A stretch of DNA of 64,000 bases from positions 62,001 to 126,000 of the forward strand of contig NZ_JACTOJ010000007.1 of assembly GCF_032335695.1 (NCBI RefSeq). Direction: 5' to 3'. This stretch comes from JACTOJ01 sp032335695. GTDB lineage: Bacteria > Bacillota > Clostridia > Clostridiales > Clostridiaceae. The translations under genes were made by a program, and so were the position numbers. The notes beneath the pieces are model-generated. The model ran no database searches. It had not been told where the DNA came from and was given only the letters and a program-made list of their open reading frames with translations. This document shows positions 40,482 through 49,595 of the stretch, piece after piece. The first letter of the stretch is position 1. Every line of letters starts with the position of its first letter.

Positions 40482-42530
40482 ATGAAAGAATGTGATGATA
40501 TGCCTATTAAAAATAAAATGCCGAATCCATTGATTAATGAAAAAAGTCCTTATCTTCTCCAACACGCCTATAATCCTGTGAATTGGTATTCCTGGAATTA
40601 CGAAGCCTTTGACAGGGCTAAATCAGAAGATAAACCTATATTTCTTTCTATAGGCTATTCCACCTGCCATTGGTGCCATGTAATGGAAAACGAAAGCTTT
40701 GAAGATAATGAAGTGGCTGATATACTAAATAAAAATTTTATAGCTATAAAAGTGGACAGAGAAGAGAGACCAGATATAGACCAAATCTATATGAACGCCT
40801 GCATAGCTCTTACAGGCAGCGGAGGCTGGCCGCTAACCATAATTATGACTCCAGAACAAAAGCCGTTTTTTGCTGCTACCTATATTCCTAAAAATAGAAG
40901 AATGGGAATGAAGGGCTTAATAAATATTCTTAACGAGGTGACTAACACCTGGGAAAAAAATAAAGAAGCTTTATTAAAGTCTAGTGAGCGAATAGCCAAT
41001 GCATTAGTTACAGATGCGAGCTCAAAAGGACAGCTAGCTGAAAAAATCTTTGGCGAAGCCTTTAATCAATTCAAAGATGATTTTGATAATTATTATGGAG
41101 GCTTTGGTTCTTCTCCAAAATTTCCAACACCGCATAATTTAATTTTTCTCATGAGATACTCTCATGCCTTCAAAGATGAAGATGCTTTAAAAATAGCCAC
41201 TAAGACTCTGGATTCTATGTATTCTGGCGGAATCTATGATCACATTGGAGGAGGCTTTAGCAGATATTCTACAGATAGGAAATGGCTTGTTCCCCATTTT
41301 GAAAAGATGCTGTATGATAATGCTCTGCTTGCCTTTACCTATACTGAAGCCTTTAAAGCCACTAGAGATAGAAAATATTCGGGTATTGCTAAAGAAATAA
41401 TAGATTATATATTAAGAGATATGACTTCAGAAGAGGGAGGATTCTACTGTGCAGAAGATGCTGATTCAGAAGGCATTGAAGGTAAGTTTTATGTATGGAG
41501 CTTAGCTGAGATAATTGATTTACTCGGAAGAGAAGCTGGAAACAAATTCTCTGATTATTTCAATATAACCGAAACAGGAAACTTTGAAGGAAAAAACATT
41601 CCTAATTTAATAAAAAAATCTATTCCAAAAGAAGACGCTGAATTTATAAAAAGCTGTAAAAATATATTATTTAAATATAGAGAAAAAAGAGTTCATCCAC
41701 ACAAGGACGATAAGATTCTCACTTCCTGGAATGGGCTTATGATTGCCGCTCTAGCCTATTGCGGAAGGACACTAAAGGAAGATGAGTATATTTCTGCTGC
41801 CGAGAAATCAGTGAATTTTATATTTAAAAATTTAATAGATAAAAACGGACTTCTTATGGCAAGGTATAGAGATGGCAATTCAGCTCTTAATGCCTATGCA
41901 GAAGATTACGCCTTTTTAATATGGGGACTTATAGAATTATATGAAGCTACCTATAATTCTGATTATCTGGAAAAAGCTTTGAAGCTTAATGAAGATCTCA
42001 TCAAATACTTTTGGGATGAGAAAAGCGGAGGATTATTTCTTTATGGAAGTCACGGAGAAAAACTTATTTCAAGACCAAAGGAAATATACGACGGCGCTAT
42101 CCCATCCGCTAATTCTGCTGCCGCTTTAAATTTTATAAATTTATCTAGGCTTACAGGCAGATATGATTTAGAGGATAAGGCAGAAGAAGTCTTCAAAGCC
42201 TTTGGAAGAGAAATATCCAGCCATCCTATGGCTTATTCTCTATGTCTAACAGCATTTCTGCTATCTCGCAGCAAGACAAAGGAAATAGTAATAGTCAAAG
42301 GTGAAAATGAAGAAACTTCAAAGGAATTTATAAATTATATAAACAGCATCTACTCCCCATTCTCTTCTTCCATATATTATTCTCTAGAAGATGAAAAAAT
42401 CAAGAAAATATCTAATTTTATTTCAAATTATTCCGCTGTAGATGGTAAATCAACAGCTTATGTATGTGAAAATTATACTTGCAGTGAACCTGTTACAAGG
42501 CTGGAAGATTTAAAAAAGCTAATCAGATAA
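40482..42530 (+). CDS. DUF255 thioredoxin-domain protein (YyaL-like)
   Basis: The 682-residue protein has an N-terminal thioredoxin-like DUF255 domain (about 10-170) with SPYLLQHAYNPVNWYSW and the redox-like motif STCHWCHVM. An (alpha/alpha)6-barrel resembling N-acylglucosamine epimerases or cellobiose epimerases follows, with GIYDHIGGGFSRYSTDR, VPHFEKMLYDNALL and CAEDADSEG. The family is widespread, and its role is still not firmly established. The start ATG 40482 lacks a good ribosome binding site; ATG 40500 is equally possible. The promoter region is taken up by a repeat copy. Confidence 0.85.
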   Translation: MKECDDMPIKNKMPNPLINEKSPYLLQHAYNPVNWYSWNYEAFDRAKSEDKPIFLSIGYSTCHWCHVMENESFEDNEVADILNKNFIAIKVDREERPDIDQIYMNACIALTGSGGWPLTIIMTPEQKPFFAATYIPKNRRMGMKGLINILNEVTNTWEKNKEALLKSSERIANALVTDASSKGQLAEKIFGEAFNQFKDDFDNYYGGFGSSPKFPTPHNLIFLMRYSHAFKDEDALKIATKTLDSMYSGGIYDHIGGGFSRYSTDRKWLVPHFEKMLYDNALLAFTYTEAFKATRDRKYSGIAKEIIDYILRDMTSEEGGFYCAEDADSEGIEGKFYVWSLAEIIDLLGREAGNKFSDYFNITETGNFEGKNIPNLIKKSIPKEDAEFIKSCKNILFKYREKRVHPHKDDKILTSWNGLMIAALAYCGRTLKEDEYISAAEKSVNFIFKNLIDKNGLLMARYRDGNSALNAYAEDYAFLIWGLIELYEATYNSDYLEKALKLNEDLIKYFWDEKSGGLFLYGSHGEKLISRPKEIYDGAIPSANSAAALNFINLSRLTGRYDLEDKAEEVFKAFGREISSHPMAYSLCLTAFLLSRSKTKEIVIVKGENEETSKEFINYINSIYSPFSSSIYYSLEDEKIKKISNFISNYSAVDGKSTAYVCENYTCSEPVTRLEDLKKLIR

Positions 42531-42664
42531 TCAGTAACACATTTTATCAAAATTTATTGCTTATTTTTGCTAATTTAGTTGTATAATAAAGCTATAAGCT
42601 GAAAATTTATTATTAATTTAGGCTTTTTCATACTACTATATCAATACAGCTATTAGTTTAAGAT

Positions 42665-42730
42665 AAGGGAGGTGAATTGTTGTAAAACCTTTATTTAAAT
42701 TCATAAGGTTTCCACAACAGCATAAGCATG
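42665..42730 (+). promoter_or_regulatory. Structured spacer between Shine-Dalgarno and start of the YbaK-like gene
   Basis: AAGGGAGGTG lies at 42665-42674, but the start ATG is at 42728. Between them TGTTGT/ACAACA and AAACCTT/AAGGTTT form a hairpin (about 42679-42719). Directly behind the site is an in-frame TTG followed by TAA. Confidence 0.5.
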
Positions 42731-43207
42731 TCATCTGTATTAAGTAAAAGCGCTCAAAAAGTTCAGGAGGTACTTAACAAATTTAATTATGAGCTAGATG
42801 TAGTAGAACTTTCAGATTCCACTCGTACAGCTCAGGAAGCAGCTGATGCCATAGGCTGCACCGTAAGTCAAATCGCTAAATCCTTGATATTTAAAGGCAA
42901 GGTATCTGGCAAGCCGATACTAATAGTGGCCAGCGGCTCTAATAGAGTAAACGAAAAAGCTGTTAAAGCGCATCTAGGTGAAAAGCTTGAAAAGGCTGAT
43001 GCAGATTTTGTCCTAGAGCACACAGGCTTTGTAATAGGTGGAATACCGCCAATAGCCCACAAGGAACCCATCATCACAGTAATAGATGAAGATTTATTTC
43101 AATATGATGAAATATGGGCGGCAGCTGGTACTCCACATGCAGTTTTCAAATTGACTCCAAGTATATTAAAAGAAATCACAAACGGTGATATAATTTGCAT
43201 CAAGTAA
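42728..43207 (+). CDS. YbaK/EbsC-type aminoacyl-tRNA deacylase family protein
   Basis: The 159-residue protein is a complete YbaK-fold domain. It shows VVELSDSTRTAQEAADAIGC, the conserved Lys in IAKSLIFKG, the VASGSNRVNEKAVKAHLG segment and VIGGIPPIAH near residue 100. Family members hydrolyse mischarged tRNAs such as Cys-tRNA(Pro). No direct ribosome binding site precedes ATG 42728; a perfect one is 54 bases upstream across a hairpin. Confidence 0.87.
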   Translation: MSSVLSKSAQKVQEVLNKFNYELDVVELSDSTRTAQEAADAIGCTVSQIAKSLIFKGKVSGKPILIVASGSNRVNEKAVKAHLGEKLEKADADFVLEHTGFVIGGIPPIAHKEPIITVIDEDLFQYDEIWAAAGTPHAVFKLTPSILKEITNGDIICIK

Positions 43208-43291
43208 AATTGCTAACTTTAAAATAAAGTTTTAGATAAGTTATATCCCTTAGCTTATTTAAAACTTTTTTATAATATTATTATGATTTTA

Positions 43292-44710
43292 TCAATAAAA
43301 CTTAATTTCCTCATAATCCACTTCATTAATTAGTTTTTCAATGTTTTTAACTTTTTTCTCATCCAGACTCTCCAAAAATTTAGTAAAATATCTTTTCCAT
43401 TCTTCTTTCATACTACTATCTCCCATTGATAGAAGCCACCTAAAATCCCTTGAAAAATCTCTAAGCTCCTCATAAAAAACAATCTTTGTCAATATGGTTA
43501 ATTCTATGTCTCCCAAAGCCTTAAATATTTCCATATATTCATTTTCAAAAATACAGTCCCCTTCTAACATATCAATAAAATCTTGAAGGGAATTAATTTC
43601 AGAATCTATAATATCAATTTTTTCTTCTATATTTCCCGCTTCTAATAGTTTGTTAATTATTTTCTTAAAAGCTGCATCCTCCATTCTTTGTCCATTATCG
43701 AAAGTAAACTCACATTTCTTAGCTTCAGCTTGCTCTATAACAACAAGTGAATTCAAACAATTATTTTTAAGTGCGTTGCTTATTCGCTTCTTAAATAATT
43801 CCTTGTAGCTGGTTATATAATCAATAAGCTTCTTATCCTCTATTTTCATATCAATAATTATTTTTTCCACAGCTTTATCTACAAGTAAATTTACTGAAAA
43901 GACATCAATATTTATAATCCTCTTGTTTAATTGATAGAATTCTTCATATGAAATAAAAAGTTCATCTGCATTTTTTCCACACATACCCGAAAATATAGAG
44001 TTATTCAGTAAAACTTCAAAGATATTTATCAATTCGATTCTATGATTGAGCCTGCATAATCTTCCAAAGCCTTCAAGCAGCTTATTTATAGTTTCCTCTG
44101 AAAACAATTTGCAAAATTTTGTTTCTATGTTGAGGTTTTCTAAATAATTACCCATATAGGATATTCCCCTAACCCTCATATCATCAAATACTAAGGGATA
44201 ATCAATACTAGCCATGGCATTATGAGCGGAAAAAACTATATTATACTTTTGAAAAAAAATCTCTATACCTTCATCTATCGTAGAATTGTAGGCTTCAACT
44301 TCAACTTTTAATCTGTCTCTCTTTGTCCTTAGATAAAGCTGTTTTGTGTCCCTAACATAATCCTGCAGCATTATTAATGCGTTTTCATACATACTTTTCA
44401 TATTCTTCTCTTTTAGTTCTTCCAATGCCTGTTGATGATCATTAATTCTTAAAAGGTAAAAATCTAAACCGTATAAAATTGAGTTCATAAGACTTTCTGT
44501 AGTTTCAACAGTAACGGATGAACTTTCCCCATTGGTGTAGTCCATTATATGCTCTTTAAGTAATTCCATTAACTCTAGCTGAATTCTCATCAGTCCCTCA
44601 TTCTCTAATTTCCCCATTTTCATCCCTGATTTTATTAATGAAACTACATACTGATTTTTATCCATGTTCTGCAGGTTAAAAATATCTTTATCGCAAGCAA
44701 TATTATTCAT
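43292..44710 (-). CDS. Uncharacterised protein, probably DUF6179 family
   Basis: The 472-residue, largely helical cytoplasmic protein has no membrane segment, signal peptide or familiar catalytic motif. Repeated Leu/Ile heptads suggest an extended alpha-solenoid or coiled structure. I believe it belongs to DUF6179, found in clostridia next to DUF6323 proteins, as here. That assignment is from memory of the family and is not proven. The start ATG 44710 follows AAGGATAAG and overlaps the stop of the upstream gene, so the two are translated together and may form a complex. Confidence 0.6.
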   Translation of the reverse strand: MNNIACDKDIFNLQNMDKNQYVVSLIKSGMKMGKLENEGLMRIQLELMELLKEHIMDYTNGESSSVTVETTESLMNSILYGLDFYLLRINDHQQALEELKEKNMKSMYENALIMLQDYVRDTKQLYLRTKRDRLKVEVEAYNSTIDEGIEIFFQKYNIVFSAHNAMASIDYPLVFDDMRVRGISYMGNYLENLNIETKFCKLFSEETINKLLEGFGRLCRLNHRIELINIFEVLLNNSIFSGMCGKNADELFISYEEFYQLNKRIINIDVFSVNLLVDKAVEKIIIDMKIEDKKLIDYITSYKELFKKRISNALKNNCLNSLVVIEQAEAKKCEFTFDNGQRMEDAAFKKIINKLLEAGNIEEKIDIIDSEINSLQDFIDMLEGDCIFENEYMEIFKALGDIELTILTKIVFYEELRDFSRDFRWLLSMGDSSMKEEWKRYFTKFLESLDEKKVKNIEKLINEVDYEEIKFY

Positions 44711-45152
44711 TATCACTTATCCTTCCACTTCTAAAATTTCTTGCAAACTTCTCCAAATTTACATTCAATAATTCTATAGAGCCTTCACATTGATTTTCAA
44801 AAGCATCTTTCATCAATCCAATTATTTTATCATCTCCTATAGCATCTTCCGTTTCATTTTTTATATAGTAAAAAGCTTCTTGAAGATCATTTAATATAAA
44901 TAAGTAATTTTCATCATTGATAAAAGCAGAACTGCTAAAGGAAATAATTATCTTTTTGGTTGTATCAAGGTTAATATCAACTCTTCCTAGGTTGTTTAGT
45001 AATTTGTCTCTAGTTTTAAGAATTGCTTTGGCATCATCTTCTGCAAGTGTTAAAGAATCTTTGTGCATTTCTTTATTTAAAGAAAGTATTTCATCAATAT
45101 TTCTCTGGCTTATTGAAAGTTTTTGTGGATTAAAAAAATCTGGCAGATTCAT
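44703..45152 (-). CDS. Uncharacterised protein, probably DUF6323 family
   Basis: The 149-residue helical protein includes LSISQRNIDEILSLNKEMHK, LGRVDINLDTTKKIIISFSS and a DLQEAFYYIKNETEDAIGDD stretch. It is probably DUF6323, the partner of DUF6179, an assignment based on recall and on the gene pairing. There are no catalytic or transmembrane signals. TGAGGAGGA precedes ATG 45152, while the frame from 45167 has none. It overlaps the next gene by eight bases. Confidence 0.6.
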   Translation of the reverse strand: MNLPDFFNPQKLSISQRNIDEILSLNKEMHKDSLTLAEDDAKAILKTRDKLLNNLGRVDINLDTTKKIIISFSSSAFINDENYLFILNDLQEAFYYIKNETEDAIGDDKIIGLMKDAFENQCEGSIELLNVNLEKFARNFRSGRISDNE

Positions 45153-45269
45153 AAAAATCCTCCTCAAAAGTATTGACTTTTTTCTTGTTATATGCTATGA
45201 TATAATTGGTATTTTATATTGTGTTATATATTATAATGACTTATTTAATTTTTGTCAAATTCGATTGCA

Positions 45270-45304
45270 ATAAAAAAGAGCAAGCTATTTTTTAGCTTGC
45301 TTTA
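45270..45304 (-). terminator. Intrinsic terminator of the LysR gene
   Basis: AGCAAGCTA and TAGCTTGCT form a 9-bp stem. On the minus strand it is followed by CTTTTTT and begins at the stop codon of the LysR gene. Confidence 0.85.
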
Positions 45305-46264
45305 TTTATTGCGATTTTTTATATAAACTTTTATATAATTTTCATAAGCTATCTTATCTTCATACTTTTTAGCCATAATACTCTTTGAGATATCTATAAA
45401 GCCTTGGGTAACCTTAGATATATATTCTCCCTTCCTATAAGCTATAGCAAGAATAAACTCTATATCCTCCATAAGAAAATAGTTGTTATCTTTCTCTATA
45501 TTTAAAATACTTAAAATATTCTCTGGTATAAAAGTACATCCCATCCCCTGAATCGCAATTCTATGAGCCGTATCAAGATTAGTAACCTCAAAAAGTACTT
45601 TGGGATTGAAATCAGCTTTTTTAAATATTTCATCAGAGGCTTCTCGCATTTTTTGACCTTCCCTAAAAAGTATAAAATTTTCTTGCTTGAAGGAATCAAA
45701 ATTAATGTTTCCAATTTTGTTTCCATCATTTTTTATGTAATTTTCATACCTTTCTGGAGCTACAAGAAATATTTTTTCTCGGGTTATTGCTTCATAATCC
45801 AGCTGTTCATATTGAATAGGAAGATATATTATGGCTATGTCTATCTTATCACTTATCAAAAGCTCCTCCAGTTTAGCCTTAACATCCTCCTCTATAACTA
45901 TTTCCACCTCAGGAAACTGCTTGTGAAACTCAGGTAATATTAGAGGGAGTACATACCTTCCAGTTTGTATTGGAATTCCTATCCTTATTCTTCCCATTTT
46001 AGAATCAACGATATCGCTTAATTCCTTTTGCAGCTGTTCATTTAAATTAATAATATTTTTAGCAGTTCTTATGTATTTCTCTCCTGCAAAGGTAAGAGTT
46101 ATCGAATTTCCTCTTCTATTAAATAATTTTACTCCCAGGCTGTTTTCCAATCTTATTATATATTGACTTAGAGAAGGCTGTGATATATAAAGTTTTTCTG
46201 CCGCTCTGGAAATGCTTTTCTCTTCAGCCACAGCTATTATATATTCCCATTGATGAAAATCCAT
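45302..46264 (-). CDS. LysR-family transcriptional regulator
   Basis: The 320-residue regulator has the winged helix at residues 1-60 (EYIIAVAEEKSISRAAEKLY, ISQPSLSQYIIRLENSLGVK, FNRRGNSI) and an effector-binding domain from about 88. It is divergent from the YoaK-family membrane protein gene at 46406. The shared gap contains an inverted repeat, so it probably controls that gene and itself. The C-terminal 25 residues are a basic extension. Confidence 0.86.
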   Translation of the reverse strand: MDFHQWEYIIAVAEEKSISRAAEKLYISQPSLSQYIIRLENSLGVKLFNRRGNSITLTFAGEKYIRTAKNIINLNEQLQKELSDIVDSKMGRIRIGIPIQTGRYVLPLILPEFHKQFPEVEIVIEEDVKAKLEELLISDKIDIAIIYLPIQYEQLDYEAITREKIFLVAPERYENYIKNDGNKIGNINFDSFKQENFILFREGQKMREASDEIFKKADFNPKVLFEVTNLDTAHRIAIQGMGCTFIPENILSILNIEKDNNYFLMEDIEFILAIAYRKGEYISKVTQGFIDISKSIMAKKYEDKIAYENYIKVYIKNRNK

Positions 46265-46298
46265 AAAAAATCCTTCCTTCCTAAAGTGATTATAGCTT

Positions 46299-46331
46299 TA
46301 TACTATTAATTATATAATATTAATAGTATTA
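46299..46331. promoter_or_regulatory. Probable LysR operator between the regulator and the YoaK-like gene
   Basis: ATACTATTAAT and ATTAATAGTAT are perfect inverted halves around an AT-rich spacer of about eight bases. This matches the dyad type bound by LysR proteins in divergent promoters. Confidence 0.55.
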
Positions 46332-46405
46332 TACATATAGCAAAAAGGGATGTATAATAATTATGGTCTAATTTTTGTTTACATCTCTGAAAGGAGTCCT
46401 TAATT

Positions 46406-47143
46406 TTGGTTAATAATATACATTTTAATATAAAAAAGAAACTAAATATTCCTTTGATAACTGCAGAATCGCTTACTCTTGGAATACTACTGGCAGCGGT
46501 AGGAGGATTTTTAGACGCATATACTTTTATAGGCAGAGGTGGTGTCTTTGCCAATGCACAGACAGGTAATATAATCATGGTAGCTTCAAGTGCTATCAGC
46601 GGAAACTGGAGAGAAAGCCTTACTCATGTACTTCCTATATTAGCCTTTATTGTCGGTGTCATTGTGTCTGAAACTTTAAGAGAACATCCTCCTTTAGTAC
46701 TTTTAAGAGACTTGCCTTGTACTACGCTAATAATAGAAGCTGCAATTCTTTTTATAATAGGTTTTGTGCCAAATACTGTACCAAATGATATAGTAAATAT
46801 CAGCATTTCTTTTGTGGCGTCTCTTCAATATTGCGCCTTTAAGAAATTGATTAACGTACCTTTTGCTACTACCTTTTGCACAGGTAATCTTCGTTCAGCT
46901 TCCATCGCTGCTTATTCTGCCTTTACCAAAAAAGATAGAGAAGCTTTAATAAAATCAGCTAGATATTTTACTGTCATATTTTTCTTTTTCATAGGCGCTA
47001 TTGTGGGGGGAATCCTCACTCTTAATGTTGGTGCTAAATCCATATGGGCTGCGGTGATTGTGCTTATACTTTCATTCATATTACTAAATATAAATGAAAC
47101 AGAAATTGAAGAAGCCATGGATGATAACTCCAAGGCTTCCTAA
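46406..47143 (+). CDS. YoaK-family (DUF1275) membrane protein
   Basis: The 245-residue protein has six predicted membrane helices, an AAVGGFLDAYTFIGRGGVFA motif and AQTGNIIMVA near residue 55, both characteristic of DUF1275/YoaK. The family is thought to be transport-related, but no substrate is established. The start TTG 46406 follows AAGGAG. It is divergent from a LysR regulator. Confidence 0.85.
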   Translation: MVNNIHFNIKKKLNIPLITAESLTLGILLAAVGGFLDAYTFIGRGGVFANAQTGNIIMVASSAISGNWRESLTHVLPILAFIVGVIVSETLREHPPLVLLRDLPCTTLIIEAAILFIIGFVPNTVPNDIVNISISFVASLQYCAFKKLINVPFATTFCTGNLRSASIAAYSAFTKKDREALIKSARYFTVIFFFFIGAIVGGILTLNVGAKSIWAAVIVLILSFILLNINETEIEEAMDDNSKAS

Positions 47144-47153
47144 CAAAAATTTA

Positions 47154-48155
47154 TTAACTTAGCTTCTTCAATTTTTCAGATACTTCTTTAGCTTTAAGAT
47201 GATGCTGTCCGTAAGCATTATACATTTTTAGCTTTTGTTTAAGTCTCACCCTAGCATCCCGCTGAGGGTGAGTTTTTATATATTCTCTGCACTCCTCTGA
47301 GCAAAAGCCTTCATATTTTTCTTCACAAGCTTCGCAGCAAAAATGCTGATGATGGCAATCGTCATTAGTGCAATTAATATATCTGTCTGTAGCTTCACCG
47401 CAGTGGATGCATTTTGAAATAACAACATCCTCCTCAGTATGGTTTATTGGTACAGCTATTCTATCATCAAATACATAACATTTTCCATCCCATAGTCTTC
47501 CCTGAATATCTGCATCTTTACCATAAGTCACTATGCCGCCTTCCAGATGATAAACTTCATTAAAACCATGTTCTAAAAACACCCCCGTAAGCTTTTCGCA
47601 TCTTATGCCTCCAGTGCAGTAGGTCATTATCTTTTTATCCTTATGTTCAGATAGATTTTCATCAATCCATTCAGGAAATTCCTTAAAATTTTCCACCTCT
47701 GCCTTTATGGCTCCTCTGAAATGTCCAAGATCATATTCATAGCCATTTCTTCCATCCACTATGACTACATCATCCCTTTGAAGCATTTCATACCATTCCT
47801 CTGGTTTAAGATAAGTTCCTACTTTTTCATTAGGATTAACATCATCCTCTGGAAGAAGGGTTATAATGCTTTTTCTAGCTCTAACATGCATTTTCCTAAA
47901 AGCCATATTATCCTCTTCATCTATCTTAAACACCATATCAGAAAATCTATGATCCTCATGAAGCACATCCATATATATTTGAGTCTGTTCATAAGTACCC
48001 GATACTGTTCCATTTAAACCTTCTTTTGCCACTAATATACGGCCTTTCAAACCAAGCTTCTTGCAGAAAGCTAGATGCTCCTCAGCGAACTTCTGCGGAT
48101 CCTCTATTGTTACAAATTTATAATACAATAAAACCCTATATGGTTTTTCACTCAT
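47154..48155 (-). CDS. trhO: tRNA uridine(34) hydroxylase TrhO (rhodanese family)
   Basis: The 333-residue protein combines an N-terminal acylphosphatase-like domain (GRILVAKEGLNGTVSG), a central rhodanese domain with the active Cys in MTYCTGGIRCEKLTG, and a C-terminal Cys-rich zinc-type region (CIHCGEATDRYINC, HHQHFCCEACEEKYEGFC). TrhO installs the 5-hydroxyuridine in some tRNA anticodons using molecular oxygen. In this anaerobe-like genome that chemistry is notable. GAGGTGAGAG precedes ATG 48155. The stop lies near the DUF1275 stop, so the genes are tail-to-tail. Confidence 0.9.
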   Translation of the reverse strand: MSEKPYRVLLYYKFVTIEDPQKFAEEHLAFCKKLGLKGRILVAKEGLNGTVSGTYEQTQIYMDVLHEDHRFSDMVFKIDEEDNMAFRKMHVRARKSIITLLPEDDVNPNEKVGTYLKPEEWYEMLQRDDVVIVDGRNGYEYDLGHFRGAIKAEVENFKEFPEWIDENLSEHKDKKIMTYCTGGIRCEKLTGVFLEHGFNEVYHLEGGIVTYGKDADIQGRLWDGKCYVFDDRIAVPINHTEEDVVISKCIHCGEATDRYINCTNDDCHHQHFCCEACEEKYEGFCSEECREYIKTHPQRDARVRLKQKLKMYNAYGQHHLKAKEVSEKLKKLS

Positions 48156-48292
48156 AACTCTCACCTCATTTTATCCGTTTCATTTAATACAGAATATATA
48201 ATATATTAATAATACGGAATTGTAAATAATAATTTATATCATTTGATAAAAATTATTATTAAAGTTATGAATTGTGTTTAAAGCATAGCTTA

Positions 48293-49564
48293 TTATTTAA
48301 ATTGAAAATGTTCGTAATGAAAATCATTTATGTTTAGATCACTATCTTCAAATTGCTGCATTAGGCTGTTTCTCATAGGCTGGGGTCCGCAGAAATATAC
48401 ATCTATAGGTGCTCCTATGTTATTCATATATTTTTTTATTGCATTTACATTAAGGAACCCATTCTTTTGTGAATTGAATAAATGTAATCTTACATTTTCA
48501 TCATTTGCCAAAGAACTTAGTTCTGCAGTATAAGCTCCCTCTTCTGGATTATTATAAGCATAGAAGAAATCTACAGAGTAATTCTTAGGGATTCCAGCCT
48601 GCATGAAACTTCTAAAAGGAGTAACTCCAATTCCTCCTGCAATCCAGATCTGATTTTTTCTTCCTTCCTTATAATCAAATTTTCCGTGAGGCCCAGCCAC
48701 TTTAAATTCATCCCCAAGCTTGATAGTCTTAAATAATTTATTGGTATCATCTCCAAGACCCTTTATAGTAAATTGTATCTGTCCTTTTCTCGGAGCTTGA
48801 CTTATAGTAAAGGGATGAGAGTTAAACTTGCTTTTCCCATTAGGTATTTTCAAAAATGCGAATTGGCCTGGTACAAACTTCATGCTTCTTCCTATACTTT
48901 TTCCTGTTATTTCAAGAGTGCCCTTTGCAACTAATTGAAGCTTTTCAACTTTAAATCTATATTTAAAGGCAACAGCTTCATATAAGAATATACTATATAT
49001 AGCAGAGGCTATACCTATTAGATTAGTTAGATTCATCCATATGCTATAGGAACTTAAAGAAAACGTGTCGTAATTGGCACTGCCGTAATAATGATATATT
49101 CCCATAGCATAAGCTAAAATCATAAACTTGTGGATATTTTTCCATCTTTGATAATTTAGCTTTTTAGCTACAATAGCGATTATAACTAAGAATATAAAGA
49201 GATACATGCTTATTCTTCCAAGCAAAGCATATTTGTCTAATGGAGCTTTCAGCATATCTCCAAATGCAAAGCCTTCTCCTATATAGATTGTTATATCATG
49301 GATTAAGACTAGTAAAAGTGCAGAAATACTTAGATACTTATGATATATATATGATTTATCCATTCCATCAAATATATCATCTAAGCTTTTGTGCCTAGTG
49401 GATATAAAGTTTATCATGGCAAATAACACCAGGGCTATAGAAGCTATAAGCTGAGAATACTGAGACATCGTTGATATATTCTCATTAGGCTTTGTGAAAA
49501 TCCAAGTATCAAAAGTTATTATTATGCCCAAGATAATTACCAAAATTCCAAATTTCTTTTTCAT
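48293..49564 (-). CDS. Ferric-reductase-like flavocytochrome, downstream copy
   Basis: The 423-residue protein has an N-terminal ferric-reductase-type membrane domain of about six helices. Candidate haem His residues lie in HKYLSISALLLVLIHD and KFMILAYAMGIYHYYGS. An FAD/NAD(P)-binding FNR-like domain follows: PGQFAFLKIP, HPFTISQAP, IWIAGGIGVTPFRSF and IDVYFCGPQPM. It should carry electrons across the membrane from NAD(P)H to an external acceptor, metal or quinone. It is a tandem paralogue of the 49596-50864 gene. AGGGAGGT precedes ATG 49564. Confidence 0.84.
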   Translation of the reverse strand: MKKKFGILVIILGIIITFDTWIFTKPNENISTMSQYSQLIASIALVLFAMINFISTRHKSLDDIFDGMDKSYIYHKYLSISALLLVLIHDITIYIGEGFAFGDMLKAPLDKYALLGRISMYLFIFLVIIAIVAKKLNYQRWKNIHKFMILAYAMGIYHYYGSANYDTFSLSSYSIWMNLTNLIGIASAIYSIFLYEAVAFKYRFKVEKLQLVAKGTLEITGKSIGRSMKFVPGQFAFLKIPNGKSKFNSHPFTISQAPRKGQIQFTIKGLGDDTNKLFKTIKLGDEFKVAGPHGKFDYKEGRKNQIWIAGGIGVTPFRSFMQAGIPKNYSVDFFYAYNNPEEGAYTAELSSLANDENVRLHLFNSQKNGFLNVNAIKKYMNNIGAPIDVYFCGPQPMRNSLMQQFEDSDLNINDFHYEHFQFK

Positions 49565-49595
49565 GTTAACCTCCCTAATTTTAAAACATAGCTAT

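Noticed and set aside
45563..45937. A 124-residue + strand frame opposite the LysR gene
   Set aside because: Its aromatic-rich composition is what the reverse complement of an AT-rich gene gives; there are no motifs, and the LysR gene is certain.
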